64,000 nt of DNA from Azospirillum oleiclasticum (GCF_013423485.1 NZ_JABFFR010000011.1:248001-312000); one strand, 5' to 3'. Positions 55,664-64,000 are shown, counted from the first letter of the stretch. A program made the numbers and translations. The notes: generated from the letters alone by a model not told the origin.

Positions 55664-56338
55664 ATGATCGGATTTCGCATTCTGAAGCGCCGCCGGCAGG
55701 TGGGCGCGGATCTGGTTTCGCGCTTCCGCGGGCTTCCCGTCGCCAACGTCAGCGATTCGATGGCGCGCATGACCGCCGGCGGCCCGCGCCTGCGCCCGCT
55801 GCACCGCGGCGGCGGCATGGCCGGCGTGGCCGTCACGGTCAAGACCCGCCCCGGCGACAACCTGATGATCCACAAGGCGCTCGACCTCGCCGGCCCCGGC
55901 GACGTCGTGGTGGTCGATGGCGGCGGCGACCTGACCAACGCCCTGATCGGCGAACTGATGGTCTCCTACGCGCAGACCCGCGGGATCGCCGGCATCGTGA
56001 TCAACGGGGCGATCCGCGACGCGGGCTGGATCGGTGCGCATGATTTTCCGGTCTATGCGGCCGGCGTGACCCACCGCGGCCCCTACAAGGACGGCCCCGG
56101 AGAGATCAACGTGCCGATCGCCATCGACGGCATGGTGGTCGAGCCGGGGGATCTCGTCATCGGCGACGAGGACGGGGTGCTGTGCGTTCCCTTCGCTCAG
56201 GCCGAATCCGTGTATGCGGCGGCCGATGCCAAGCAGAGGGCGGAGCAGCAGATGATGCGGGCCATCGAGGAGCGCCGCTACGACCGGCGCTGGGTCGATG
56301 AGAGCCTGACCCGCCTTGGCTGCGAGGTCGAGGAATGA
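55664..56338 (+). CDS. RraA-like / HMG-type class II aldolase family protein
   Basis: A 224-residue protein of the RraA/4-hydroxy-4-methyl-2-oxoglutarate (HMG/CHA) aldolase family. Conserved parts: LPVANVSDSMARM, AVTVKTRPGDNLMIHKALDL, GDVVVVDGGGDLTNALIGEL and GIVINGAIRDAGWIG. In HMG/CHA aldolases a D-X20-R-D motif binds metal and substrate; here the spacing is exact but the first residue is Glu (E in GEL, then 20 residues, then RD), a variant also used in the wider family. E. coli RraA lacks the aldolase activity and binds RNase E. Context with a transaminase and importer favours aldolase over RNase control. Its stop overlaps the amidohydrolase start. Confidence 0.85.
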   Translation: MIGFRILKRRRQVGADLVSRFRGLPVANVSDSMARMTAGGPRLRPLHRGGGMAGVAVTVKTRPGDNLMIHKALDLAGPGDVVVVDGGGDLTNALIGELMVSYAQTRGIAGIVINGAIRDAGWIGAHDFPVYAAGVTHRGPYKDGPGEINVPIAIDGMVVEPGDLVIGDEDGVLCVPFAQAESVYAAADAKQRAEQQMMRAIEERRYDRRWVDESLTRLGCEVEE

Positions 56339-57390
56339 CGTCGACGCGCGGCCTTCACGCGCCGGTCAGGCCGGACTGGCTGGCCCTGGCCGGCGAGCGC
56401 GCCCTGGAGCCGGAGCTGGCGATCGTCGATTGCCATCATCACCTGTGGGACCGTCCGGAGGGGCAGCGCTACCTGTTCCTCGATCTCCTGGCGGACATGG
56501 AGGCCGGGCACGACGTGCGGGCCACGGTCTATCTGCAGGCCAAGTCGATGTACCGTCCGGACCTGCCACCGCCGCTGCAGCCGGTCGGCGAGGTCGAGTT
56601 CGCGAACGGCGTGGCGGCGCAGGCCGCGAGCGGCCTCTACGGTCGCCGCTACGCTTGCGCCGGCATCGTCGCCTTCGCCGACATGATGCTCGGTCGCGGG
56701 ATCGAGCCCGTGCTGGAGGCGCTGGCGGGGGCCGGCGAGGGCCGGCTGCGCGGCATCCGCAATCAGACCGCGCGGCACGACGATCCCGAGATCACCTCAA
56801 ACCCGGTGCCCCCGCCGGCCGGGATGGTCATCGATCCGCGCTTCGCCGAAGCCGCCCGCCTGTTGCCGGCGCACGGGTTGACGCTGGACGTCTTCTGCTA
56901 CCACACGCAGCTCGACGAGATCACCGTCCTCGCCGATGCCTGCCCCGACACGGTCATCGTGCTCAACCACTGTGGCTGCCCGCTCGGGATGGGGCGCTAC
57001 CGGGGACGGCGCGACGAGGTGTTCGCGGACTGGTCGGCGCGGATGGCGCGCATCGCCGAGCGCCCCAACGTCCGCCTCAAGCTCGGCGGACTGGCGATGC
57101 GGGTGAACGGCTTCGATTTCCATGAAGGGGACCGGCCGCCGTCGTCGTCGCGGCTTGTCGATGCCTGGGCCCCCTACATGCTCCGTTGCATCGAGCTGTT
57201 CGGGCCGGCGCGCTGCATGTTCGAGAGCAACTTCCCGGTCGACAAGGGCATGGTGGACTATGTGTCGCTGTGGAACGCCTACAAAAGGATGACCGCAGGG
57301 TTCTCCCAGGGCGAGCGCAAGGCGCTGTTCCACGGAACGGCCGTCACGACCTACCGCCTCGACCCGACTCTGCTCGGCCTGAACTGTTGA
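56335..57390 (+). CDS. Amidohydrolase-2 family (TIM-barrel) hydrolase or lactonase
   Basis: A 351-residue metal-dependent hydrolase. The N-terminal metal motif is AIVDCHHHLWD; later metal and active-site segments are TLDVFCYHTQLDEI (His), VIVLNHCGCPLG (His) and RCMFESNFPVDKG (Asp region, SNFP is typical). Relatives include 2-pyrone-4,6-dicarboxylate lactonase, 4-sulfomuconolactonase and galactarolactone isomerase/lactonase. ATGA overlap with the RraA-like gene indicates coupled expression; a lactone or cyclic amide of the aldolase substrate is a reasonable target, but this is inference. Confidence 0.88.
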   Translation: MTSTRGLHAPVRPDWLALAGERALEPELAIVDCHHHLWDRPEGQRYLFLDLLADMEAGHDVRATVYLQAKSMYRPDLPPPLQPVGEVEFANGVAAQAASGLYGRRYACAGIVAFADMMLGRGIEPVLEALAGAGEGRLRGIRNQTARHDDPEITSNPVPPPAGMVIDPRFAEAARLLPAHGLTLDVFCYHTQLDEITVLADACPDTVIVLNHCGCPLGMGRYRGRRDEVFADWSARMARIAERPNVRLKLGGLAMRVNGFDFHEGDRPPSSSRLVDAWAPYMLRCIELFGPARCMFESNFPVDKGMVDYVSLWNAYKRMTAGFSQGERKALFHGTAVTTYRLDPTLLGLNC

Positions 57391-57407
57391 CGGGGGCCGG
57401 TCCGGGG

Positions 57408-57791
57408 TCAGCCGCTCCGCGGCGCGGCGGCGCGGCGCGGGGGCCGCAGCCGGTGGACCGAGGATGACGGCGGATCGTCGTGCCGCATCGCTGTGTCCTC
57501 ATCGACATCCACGGGAGCGGCGGCGGCTCCGGGACCGGCTTCCATGTAGCGCACGCAGCTCACCCGCAGGAAGGACGCGAGGTTCTGCACCTTTCCATGC
57601 GCCTCCACCACCTCGTCATACAGGGTCATGATCAGCCGGTTCGTGGTCATGCCCTGGTCGGCGGCGATGTCGGCGAGCACGTTCCAGAACAGGTTTTCCA
57701 GCCGGATGCTGGTCACCATCCCGTGGATGCGGACCGAGCGTGACCGGGATTCGTAGAGGATGGGATCGGTGTTGACGAAGATCCGGCACAT
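57408..57791 (-). CDS. Ribbon-helix-helix domain protein
   Basis: A 127-residue protein whose middle (SRSVRIHGMVTSIRLENLFW, then NVLADIAADQGMTTNRLIMTL) fits the RHH_4 type of ribbon-helix-helix, in which a strand and two helices form a DNA-binding dimer. The last 45 residues are low-complexity (Ala, Pro, Arg) and probably disordered. It follows the sigma-54 activator gene by 18 bases on the same strand, and may fine-tune the monooxygenase operon. It is convergent with the amidohydrolase gene. Confidence 0.7.
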   Translation of the reverse strand: MCRIFVNTDPILYESRSRSVRIHGMVTSIRLENLFWNVLADIAADQGMTTNRLIMTLYDEVVEAHGKVQNLASFLRVSCVRYMEAGPGAAAAPVDVDEDTAMRHDDPPSSSVHRLRPPRRAAAPRSG

Positions 57792-57809
57792 GACGCTTCC
57801 CCTTCCCGG

Positions 57810-59891
57810 TCACGCCCGGCCGTAGCGGCATGCGAGCGGCTTGAGGTTGTGATGCGGCCCGGCGGGGTCGCGCCGGATGCCGTACTGGTTCATTTTCCGG
57901 TAGAGCGTGCTGCGGGAAATGCCGAGCACGGCCGCCGCGTCCGACAGGTTTCCGCCGGTCGCCATGATGACGCTCTCGATCGTCCGCTGCTCGGTCGAGG
58001 TCAGCGACATCGGCACCGGCGGATCGCCGCCGTCGGACACAGGGGTGCAAGACGGCGCACCACCGCCGCGCAACTCCTCCGGCAGATCGCCGACATCCGC
58101 GGTTCCGTCGGGCGACAGCAGGATCATGCGCTCCACGAGGTTCCGCAGTTCCCGGACGTTGCCCGGCCAGTCGTACCCGTGCAGGCGGTCGAGTGCCGCC
58201 GCGCTGAAGCGGACCGGCGCACGCCCGTGCCGCCCGGCGAGCAGGGCGTTGAAATGCCCGATGAGTTGCCCGACGTCCCCGTCGCGCTCCCGCAGCGGCG
58301 GCACCCGGAGCGACGTGACGCTCAGGCGGTGGTAGAGGTCGCGGCGGAAGCGGCCGGCGCCCACCTCCTGCCGCAGGTTCCGGTTGGTCATGGTCAACAG
58401 CCGGACCGACACCCGCCGGGGCGTGTTGTCGCCGATCCGGTAGAGCACGCCCTCCTCCAGCACGCGCAGCAGATAGGGCTGCAGATCCAGCGGAAGCTCA
58501 CCGATCTCGTCGAGGCAGAGCGTGCCGCCGTTGGCCAGCTCGAAGCGACCGACGCGGCCCTCGGTGCTGGCGCCGGTGAAGGCGCCGCGGACATAGCCGA
58601 ACAGCTCGCTCCCCAGCATCTCGCGCGACACGGCGCCGCAATTGAAGGGCACGAAGGGCCCGTCGGCGACCGCACTGTGCCCGTGGATGGCGCGGGCGAA
58701 CAGCTCCTTGCCCACGCCCGTTTCGCCCTCGATCAGCACGGGGACATGGAGCGGCGCCAGCCGCTCCGCCTGCCCGATCACCAGCCGCAGGCCGTCGCTG
58801 CCGCCGACGATGCCGGCGAAGCGTGAACGCGCGCCATCCGACTCGTCGGCGACCGGAGAGCGCCCGCCCGCCGACCGCGGCGTCCGGGCACCGGGAATGA
58901 CCAGCAGCGTGCCGCGCCGGTCGCCATCCAGCAACAGCGGCTTGACCCAGTCCGCCGGCACCGACAGCCGCTTCCGGTCACCGTCGAGCGCGTCGGCGTC
59001 GGACCTCTGGTGGACGGACAGCCGGCTTCCGCGGCTGAGGTCGGGCATGCGGGCACCCATGCGGCTCTTCAGCAGGAGGGCCGCCTTGCGGCTGGCGTAG
59101 AGAAGCCGCCCCTTGGCGTCCAGCGCGATCAGACCGTCGCCGGCGTAGCGGTGGCTGTCCTCCAGGCACGCCTCCATCAGGCGCATGTGTTCCGCCTCGG
59201 TCTGGCGGGCGAGGTTCCATTCCACCTGCCGTGCCGCCACGACCGCCAGCGCCAGCGCCTGGCTGCCGAAGGAGTTCTTGAGACCGGAAATGTCCAGCAA
59301 CCCGACGACCGACCCGTCAACCGGGTCGTGGATGGGCGAGCCGGCGCAGCTCCAGCTCTTGATGCCCGCGCAATAGTGCTCGGCGGCGTGGACCAGCACC
59401 GGCTGCTTGGACGCCAGCGCGGTGCCGATGCCGTTGGTGCCGGCGCGGTCCTCGCTCCAGCACCCGCCGGTGCCCAGGCTGATGTCGCAGGCCGCCGCCA
59501 GCGTCGCGCGGTCGCCGACGGTTTCCAGCACCACGCCGTTGGCGTCGGTGATCAGCATCACGGTGCGGGTGCCGGCCAGCAGGTCGGCGGCCTCCGCCAA
59601 CGTCGCGGCCGCGGCCTGGAGCAGGTCGCGGTTGTCGCGGCGCAGCGCCTCGATCCTGCCGGCCTCAAGCACCGGGGCGGCCCCGGCGCGGGCATCGACG
59701 AGGAAATCGCGGCAGCGGTTCCAGGACCGGACCACCACGTCGCGGACCACGAGGTTCTCGTGCCGGGAACCGGAGACGAAGTCCTCCCACGCCTTCATGG
59801 TCGCCGACTCCTCATCGGCGAGCCCGTGGAGCAGAGGCCCGGGCGAGGTCGTGGCGAGGCTGTTCAGACCGGCGCTTCCCTTGGTCAGCAT
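57810..59891 (-). CDS. Sigma-54-dependent activator, AcoR type
   Basis: A 693-residue enhancer-binding protein. The N-terminal part is a GAF-type sensor (VVLETVGDRATLAAACDISL, GTGGCWSEDRAGTNGIGTAL, GSPIHDPVDGSVVGLLDISG), as in AcoR and MimR regulators of acetoin and alcohol or propane/phenol oxidation. The AAA+ domain has GETGVGKELFARAIHG (Walker A), the sigma-54 contact loop YVRGAFTGAS and CLDEIGELPLDLQPYLLRVL (Walker B). The C-terminal Fis HTH is ATGGNLSDAAAVLGISRSTL. The ATG at 59891 follows GGGAGGGG. It lies downstream of the monooxygenase genes on the same strand and probably activates a -24/-12 promoter outside the window. Confidence 0.93.
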   Translation of the reverse strand: MLTKGSAGLNSLATTSPGPLLHGLADEESATMKAWEDFVSGSRHENLVVRDVVVRSWNRCRDFLVDARAGAAPVLEAGRIEALRRDNRDLLQAAAATLAEAADLLAGTRTVMLITDANGVVLETVGDRATLAAACDISLGTGGCWSEDRAGTNGIGTALASKQPVLVHAAEHYCAGIKSWSCAGSPIHDPVDGSVVGLLDISGLKNSFGSQALALAVVAARQVEWNLARQTEAEHMRLMEACLEDSHRYAGDGLIALDAKGRLLYASRKAALLLKSRMGARMPDLSRGSRLSVHQRSDADALDGDRKRLSVPADWVKPLLLDGDRRGTLLVIPGARTPRSAGGRSPVADESDGARSRFAGIVGGSDGLRLVIGQAERLAPLHVPVLIEGETGVGKELFARAIHGHSAVADGPFVPFNCGAVSREMLGSELFGYVRGAFTGASTEGRVGRFELANGGTLCLDEIGELPLDLQPYLLRVLEEGVLYRIGDNTPRRVSVRLLTMTNRNLRQEVGAGRFRRDLYHRLSVTSLRVPPLRERDGDVGQLIGHFNALLAGRHGRAPVRFSAAALDRLHGYDWPGNVRELRNLVERMILLSPDGTADVGDLPEELRGGGAPSCTPVSDGGDPPVPMSLTSTEQRTIESVIMATGGNLSDAAAVLGISRSTLYRKMNQYGIRRDPAGPHHNLKPLACRYGRA

Positions 59892-60104
59892 GCGTCCCCT
59901 CCCTGTCGTCCGTTGCGGCCCGGCGTTCTTGTCGTCCGTCGTCCCTGGAGGCGGCGGCCGGGCTTCCGACGGTGGTTGGGCGGAAACGATCCGCTCCACC
60001 AACTGCTCTGTGGACGAACTATAACGGAGGCGATCGGAGGGCGGGTAGTAGCGGATTACACTACCGCCATTTTTCCACACCCGCTCCCCGGCGGCAGCGC
60101 CGCC
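59892..60104. other. Gap between chaperonin and activator genes with a small inverted repeat
   Basis: About 210 bases on the minus-strand operon side. GGTAGT and ACTACC (60044-60049 and 60060-60065) form a short inverted repeat just after the chaperonin stop. I see no clear -24/-12 element. The activator probably has its own weak promoter here. Confidence 0.4.
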
Positions 60105-61742
60105 CTAACGGCGGCCGAAGGTTTCCGCCCCGCCACCGCGCGCCGGCCCCGCCGTCGGGTCGCCCTCCTCCGGCAGGTCGGCGATCAGCGTGTGGGTGGT
60201 CAGGATCAGCTTGGCGACCGACACGGCGTTCTCCAGCGCCAGCCGGGTTACCTTGACCGGGTCGATGATGCCGGCGGCGAACAGGTCGCAGAAACGGCCG
60301 GCGCGCGCGTCGAAGCCGGTTCCGTCCGGCAGGCCGGCGACGCGCGCCACCACCGCCGCACCGTCCTGCCCGGCGTTGGCGGCGATGCAGGACAGCGGCT
60401 GCACCATCGCCCGCTGCACCAGCCGGATGCCGGTCCGCTCCCCGTCCGGCGCCTCCTCCGCCAGGGCGTCGAGCGCAGGGACCAGCCGGGCGAGCGCCGT
60501 GCCGCCGCCGGGTACGACGCCCTCCTCCAGGGCCGCGCGGGCGGCGGCGAGCGAGTCCTCCAGAAGCTGAGCAGTGCGCTTCTGCTCCACCGGCGTGGCG
60601 CCACCGGTCTGGATCAGGGCGGTTCCGTGCGTCAGCTTCGCCAGCCGCTGGGCAAGCTTGTCGCGCTCGATGTTGGGGGGCGCCTCCTCCCACTGGCGCT
60701 GCACCAGGGACCGGCGGGCGCGCACGGACTCCGGCTCGCCGTGGCCGCGCAGGATGGTGGTGGCGGAGGCGGTGACCTCGATGCGGTCGGCGGAGCCCAG
60801 ATCGGCGGCGGTGACCGCCTCCAGCCGGCCGCCGAGGTCGCGGGCGATCACGCGCCCGCCGGTCAGGATGGCGATGTCCTCCAGCATGACCTGACGCCAG
60901 TGACCGAACTCCGGCGGGTTGATCGCCACCACGACGCCGCGCCCGTCCCGCCGCAGGCCCATGATGGCCGCCACCACCTCCGGGGCCACCGCATCGGCGA
61001 CCACCAGCAGCGGCCGGCCGTCGCGCCCCACCCGGTCGAGCAGGGCCAGGATCGCGTCGGGCCCGGTGACCTTGTGGTCGGTCAGCAGGATGCGCGGCCG
61101 TTCCAGCACCGCCATGCGGCCGGTGGGTTCGGTCGCCATGTGATGGGACAGGAAGCCGCGGTCGAGCACCATCCCTTCCATCACCGACAGGGCCGTCGGC
61201 GTGCCCGGAAGGCCGTAGTCGATGTCGATCACCCCCTCCGGCCCGACACGGCGCAGGGCGTCCGCCACCAGTCGTCCGAGCGCCGGCTCGGTCGCGGCGA
61301 CGGTCGCCACCTGCTCAAGGCCGTCGCGGTGGAGAGGCCGGGCGCCCGCGCGAAGCCGCTCCACGACGAAGGCGCAGGCGCGGTCCATGCCGGCCGCCAA
61401 CTCCACCGGACTGCACCCGTCGGCGAGAACGCCGATGCCGTCCCGGACGAGCGCATCGGCGAGCACGGTCGCGGTGGTGGTGCCGTCACCGGCGACGTCG
61501 TTGGTCTGCCGGGACACCTCGCGCACGACCTGCGCGCCCATGTTTTCGAAGCGGCAGGGCAGCTCGATCTCCGACGCAATGCTGACGCCGTCGCGCGAGA
61601 CCAGCGGCGTGCCGACCGGGCGGTCGATGATCGCGTTGGTTCCCTTCGGCCCGAGCGTGCCGCGCACCGCCAGCGCCAGCTTCTCCACGCCGCGCCCGAG
61701 CGCGGCCCGCGCCTCGGCGTGGTGCAGCATCATCTTCGCCAT
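60105..61742 (-). CDS. GroEL-like chaperonin dedicated to the monooxygenase
   Basis: A 545-residue group I chaperonin homologue, divergent from housekeeping GroEL. Conserved ATPase segments: LAVRGTLGPKGTNAIIDRPV, SRDGVSIASEIELPCRFENM, NDVAGDGTTTATVLADALV and LEEGVVPGGGTALARLVPAL. The C-terminal GGM tail is absent (it ends GGGAETFGRR). No groES is adjacent. In Mycobacterium and Gordonia propane-type monooxygenase operons a similar gene (mimG/prmG) is needed to fold the hydroxylase large subunit. Here it follows the coupling protein gene by 73 bases. ATG 61742 follows GGAAGGAGACGT. Confidence 0.9.
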   Translation of the reverse strand: MAKMMLHHAEARAALGRGVEKLALAVRGTLGPKGTNAIIDRPVGTPLVSRDGVSIASEIELPCRFENMGAQVVREVSRQTNDVAGDGTTTATVLADALVRDGIGVLADGCSPVELAAGMDRACAFVVERLRAGARPLHRDGLEQVATVAATEPALGRLVADALRRVGPEGVIDIDYGLPGTPTALSVMEGMVLDRGFLSHHMATEPTGRMAVLERPRILLTDHKVTGPDAILALLDRVGRDGRPLLVVADAVAPEVVAAIMGLRRDGRGVVVAINPPEFGHWRQVMLEDIAILTGGRVIARDLGGRLEAVTAADLGSADRIEVTASATTILRGHGEPESVRARRSLVQRQWEEAPPNIERDKLAQRLAKLTHGTALIQTGGATPVEQKRTAQLLEDSLAAARAALEEGVVPGGGTALARLVPALDALAEEAPDGERTGIRLVQRAMVQPLSCIAANAGQDGAAVVARVAGLPDGTGFDARAGRFCDLFAAGIIDPVKVTRLALENAVSVAKLILTTHTLIADLPEEGDPTAGPARGGGAETFGRR

Positions 61743-61815
61743 GCGGACGTCTCCTTCCCTGTAGTTTTTGCTTGATGAAGACCCCCGCGCGGGGCGGGGG
61801 TCCTGGAGCACGGCC

Positions 61816-62172
61816 TCACTCGTAGGCGAGCGCGTCGTCCATGTTGCCGAAGAGGACGACGGTGTCGTCGTCCACCATGACCATCCGGCCGTAATGGGTG
61901 GAGGTGGAGATCTCGAACAGGTGCGGGTTCATCTCACGGCCCAGCGCCTCGCCGATCTCGCTCATCCGGAACTCGATGCGCCCTTCGCCGTCGATACGGA
62001 TCATGGCGGGGAGATAGGTGACGGAGATGCCCGGCTTGTCCTCCATCACCTCGGCGATGCAGCGGGCCTCCACGCTGTCGTTCATGGTGACGCCGCACTG
62101 GTGGGAGATGGTGCTTTCGTGGGTGATGTCCTTCAGCGGCTTGAAGAGCTGCTGTCCGGTGATGACGCTCAT
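61816..62172 (-). CDS. prmD: Monooxygenase coupling (effector) protein, MmoB/DmpM family
   Basis: A 118-residue cofactor-less protein of the MmoB/DmpM family. VMEDKPGISVTYLPAMIRID and FRMSEIGEALGREMNPHLFE are family-typical; it ends HYGRMVMVDDDTVVLFGN plus a short acidic tail. Such proteins bind the hydroxylase and gate substrate and oxygen at the di-iron site. It lies between the small hydroxylase subunit and the chaperonin genes, exactly as prmD/mimD. Confidence 0.9.
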   Translation of the reverse strand: MSVITGQQLFKPLKDITHESTISHQCGVTMNDSVEARCIAEVMEDKPGISVTYLPAMIRIDGEGRIEFRMSEIGEALGREMNPHLFEISTSTHYGRMVMVDDDTVVLFGNMDDALAYE

Positions 62173-62206
62173 GACGGGTTCCTCGCGCTGGATGGGTTCG
62201 GGGCGG

Positions 62207-63328
62207 TCACTCGGCGGAGCCGGCCACGGCGACGTCGGCGATGGGGGCGGGCTCCGCGACCAGGATGGGCGGGAGGTCGGCGACGAACCCGACCTCCCGC
62301 CCGATGGCGGCGACGCGGTTGCGGGCCTGTTCGTAGGCGGCGAGGAAGCCGGCGACCTTGACCCGCGGCAGCGACCACAGCGGCTGGAGCTGGAGCGCCG
62401 CCCTGGCCGCCAGGGCCGAATGACGGCCGAACCAGTCCTGGAGGACGGCGCGGTTCGCTTCGCCGTGCACGGGATCGCCCACCAGAAGCGCGAACAGCTC
62501 CACCGCGTTGGCGAGGTTGCGCTCGTAGTCGGCTTCCGCGGCCGAGACGACGGAGGGTGTGGCGAAATCGTTCTGGGCGGCGGCGAGCTGCATGACGAAT
62601 CCGCTGCGGAACAGCTCGCCCACCAGCGGTTCGAAGACGAGGTTGGCGGCGAAATACTGCTCCAGGAAATCCGCCGCGGCGCGGATGTGCTCGACCGCCT
62701 CGCGGCAGGGCTGCCAGATCGGGTCGTCCATCCAATGGGCCTTGCCGGCATCGAGGTCGAAGCCGCCGATGTCGGTGGCGATCTCCGCCAGATAGAGCGT
62801 CAGATCCTGGGCGAAACGCAGCTTGTAGGAGGCGTTGGTCAGGATGGCGTTGTTGACCATCTGGGTGTAGCCGTAGCGCTGCGCCCGCATCAGCGCCGTG
62901 CCCAGCCCGTACTCCACATGCTTGAAGGCGCCGACGTGGTTCTGCAGGACGCCGACCCACGCCTTGTCGAAGCGCTGCGGGGCGCCGGCCCGCCGGGCGT
63001 TGTCCACGACGTTCTGGATCATGCCGACGATGGTGGACTGGCGCTGGTAGTGGGTGCGCTCCCACTCCTGGTCGGGGGCGCGGAAGCGGTGCCAGTCGGC
63101 GCAGCGCAGCGCGGTCCAGCTCTTGGAGTAGGTCGGGGTGCCGTCGCCGAAGCTGATGATCCAGTCCTGGAGCAGGTAGCGCTCCGGGTCCGGCTGCACA
63201 TCGACGGTCACATCCTCGTAATGCGTCGCCTTGCGGCCCTTGGGTTCGAAGTAATTGTAGCGGCGGCTGTCGGAGCCGGGGAAGACCTTGGCGCCGGCGG
63301 CGGCCGACGCGGTCTGCTGGGTGGTCAT
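62207..63328 (-). CDS. prmC: Soluble di-iron monooxygenase hydroxylase small (beta) subunit
   Basis: A 373-residue protein of the methane/phenol hydroxylase beta family, which has the ferritin-like fold but no iron. Family segments: RKATHYEDVTVDVQPDPERY, RAPDQEWERTHYQRQSTIVG, VGVLQNHVGAFKHVEYGLGT and RFAQDLTLYLAEIATDIGGF. It forms the alpha2beta2 hydroxylase with the large subunit expected beyond the right edge. Closest in arrangement to propane, phenol or acetone type enzymes (prm, mim). Gene order reductase, small subunit, coupling protein is that of prmBCD. Confidence 0.9.
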   Translation of the reverse strand: MTTQQTASAAAGAKVFPGSDSRRYNYFEPKGRKATHYEDVTVDVQPDPERYLLQDWIISFGDGTPTYSKSWTALRCADWHRFRAPDQEWERTHYQRQSTIVGMIQNVVDNARRAGAPQRFDKAWVGVLQNHVGAFKHVEYGLGTALMRAQRYGYTQMVNNAILTNASYKLRFAQDLTLYLAEIATDIGGFDLDAGKAHWMDDPIWQPCREAVEHIRAAADFLEQYFAANLVFEPLVGELFRSGFVMQLAAAQNDFATPSVVSAAEADYERNLANAVELFALLVGDPVHGEANRAVLQDWFGRHSALAARAALQLQPLWSLPRVKVAGFLAAYEQARNRVAAIGREVGFVADLPPILVAEPAPIADVAVAGSAE

Positions 63329-63351
63329 CGTGTTTCCTCCCGTTGGTCTGT

Positions 63352-64000
63352 TCAGCGTGTGGCGGGGGTGAACTTGTCGAAGTGGATGCGGGCCGAATCG
63401 ACGCCGGCCATCTGCAGGACCGGCAGCACCGCGTCGATCATCGGCGGCGGGCCGCAGGAATAGACGTCGGCCTGCTCCACATCGGGCATCGCGGCGAGGT
63501 GCCGGCGCAGCACCTCGTGGACGAAGCCGGTCTCGCCCGTCCACCCGTCCTCGTCCCCCGCGTGCGACAGGGCGGGAATGAAGGCGAAATCGGGCATGGC
63601 GCGGGCGAACGCCTCGAAAAGCTCGAGGTGGAACAGGTCGCGCCGGGTGCGGGCGCCGTAGAAGAAGCGCACGGGGCGGGTCTCGCCGCTGGCCGCCTGA
63701 TCGTGCAGGATGGACAGCAGCGGCGCCATGCCCGACCCGCCGCCGACCAGGATCATCGGCCCTTCGCGCTCCTCGCGCCGGAAGCAGGTGCCGTAGGGAC
63801 CGCGGACCATGACCGGCTCGCCCACGGCCAGTCCGTCGTCGAGAGCGCCGGAGAAGGCGCCCTGCGGGTATTTCTTGATGATGAACTCCAGCCGGGCCGG
63901 TCCGCCCGGCGGGTTCGCCCCCGGCGGGTTCGCCATGGAGAAGGAGCGGGTGATCCCATGGCCGGGCAGCGTGATGTCGACATACTGGCCGGCCCAGAAC
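63352..64000 (-). CDS. prmB: Monooxygenase reductase subunit, C-terminal part (runs off the right edge)
   Basis: About 215 codons of an FAD/NADH reductase; the N-terminal 2Fe-2S ferredoxin domain lies outside. The FAD-binding domain begins in the window with AGQYVDITLPGHGITRSFSM (RxFS motif binds flavin), followed by VMVRGPYGTCFRREEREGPM, the NAD region LVGGGSGMAPLLSILHDQAA and FFYGARTRRDLFHLELFEAF, and the C-terminal YSCGPPPMIDAVLPVLQMAG. It passes electrons from NADH to the di-iron hydroxylase. The next gene rightward should be the large hydroxylase subunit. Confidence 0.93.
   Translation of the reverse strand, partial: FWAGQYVDITLPGHGITRSFSMANPPGANPPGGPARLEFIIKKYPQGAFSGALDDGLAVGEPVMVRGPYGTCFRREEREGPMILVGGGSGMAPLLSILHDQAASGETRPVRFFYGARTRRDLFHLELFEAFARAMPDFAFIPALSHAGDEDGWTGETGFVHEVLRRHLAAMPDVEQADVYSCGPPPMIDAVLPVLQMAGVDSARIHFDKFTPATR

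Noticed and set aside
60042..60066. Inverted repeat as an intrinsic terminator of the chaperonin gene
   Set aside because: The stem is only six bases with an irregular extension and no T-run; kept only as a remark.

Overview
The window reads as GC-rich alphaproteobacterial DNA. Codon use, the abundance of ABC and TRAP uptake systems, the regulator types and a soluble di-iron (propane-type) monooxygenase cluster suggest an Azospirillum-like member of the Rhodospirillales. This is inference from gene content; no 16S rRNA or other taxonomic marker is present. A parA-parB pair at the left edge, running off the window, suggests a plasmid or chromid near its partition locus. I saw no rRNA, tRNA, CRISPR array or intact insertion sequence.

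Layout. (1) 1-2.8 kb: parB (partial) and parA on the minus strand, then a short mosaic of truncated sugar-acid genes (livF-like, SDR, IlvD/Edd start). (2) 2.8-5.1 kb: a large methyl-accepting chemotaxis protein. (3) 5.4-36.1 kb: a long catabolic island, the most interesting part. It has a complete Dpp/Opp-type ABC importer with two almost identical binding proteins 19 kb apart, two sister LysR regulators, a third LysR, a GntR/FCD regulator, two MlrC-type (M81) metallopeptidases, an M19 dipeptidase, an M20 amidohydrolase, a ureidoglycolate-lyase-fold protein, two PLP enzymes (one broken by an in-frame amber codon), flavoenzymes, a CoA-transferase with an enoyl-CoA hydratase, a DMT exporter and a D-2-hydroxyacid dehydrogenase. 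Together they look like uptake, amide-bond hydrolysis, deamination and oxidation of a peptide-like or amide compound; the substrate cannot be read from the sequence. (4) 36.3-40.7 kb: one intact SDR, an intact higBA toxin-antitoxin pair with a clear operator, and remnants of an acyl-CoA ligase, a flavin monooxygenase, a TonB-dependent receptor and an AraC regulator.

(5) 40.7-50.2 kb: a sugar-acid regulon. A yiaKLMNO-like set (TRAP importer, diketogulonate-type reductase, YhcH/YiaL protein) faces a LacI/GntR-type repressor, a 3-hydroxyisobutyrate-dehydrogenase-family enzyme, L-idonate 5-dehydrogenase, a frameshifted cupin and an SMP-30 lactonase. Two identical 14-bp palindromes lie in the divergent promoter. 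(6) 50.3-57.4 kb: a polar amino-acid ABC importer with an aspartate-type aminotransferase, divergent from an IclR regulator followed by an RraA/HMG-aldolase-family protein and an amidohydrolase. Two related palindromes lie in the intergenic region. Transaminase plus HMG-type aldolase suggests breakdown of a 4-substituted glutamate to pyruvate. (7) 57.4-64 kb: minus-strand end of a propane/phenol-type soluble di-iron monooxygenase operon (reductase, small hydroxylase subunit, coupling protein, dedicated GroEL-like chaperonin), with an AcoR-type sigma-54 activator and a ribbon-helix-helix protein downstream. The large hydroxylase subunit should lie just beyond the right edge.

Start codons were chosen from ribosome binding sites, paralogue alignment and overlaps. 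Family assignments rest on motifs read by eye, without database searches.
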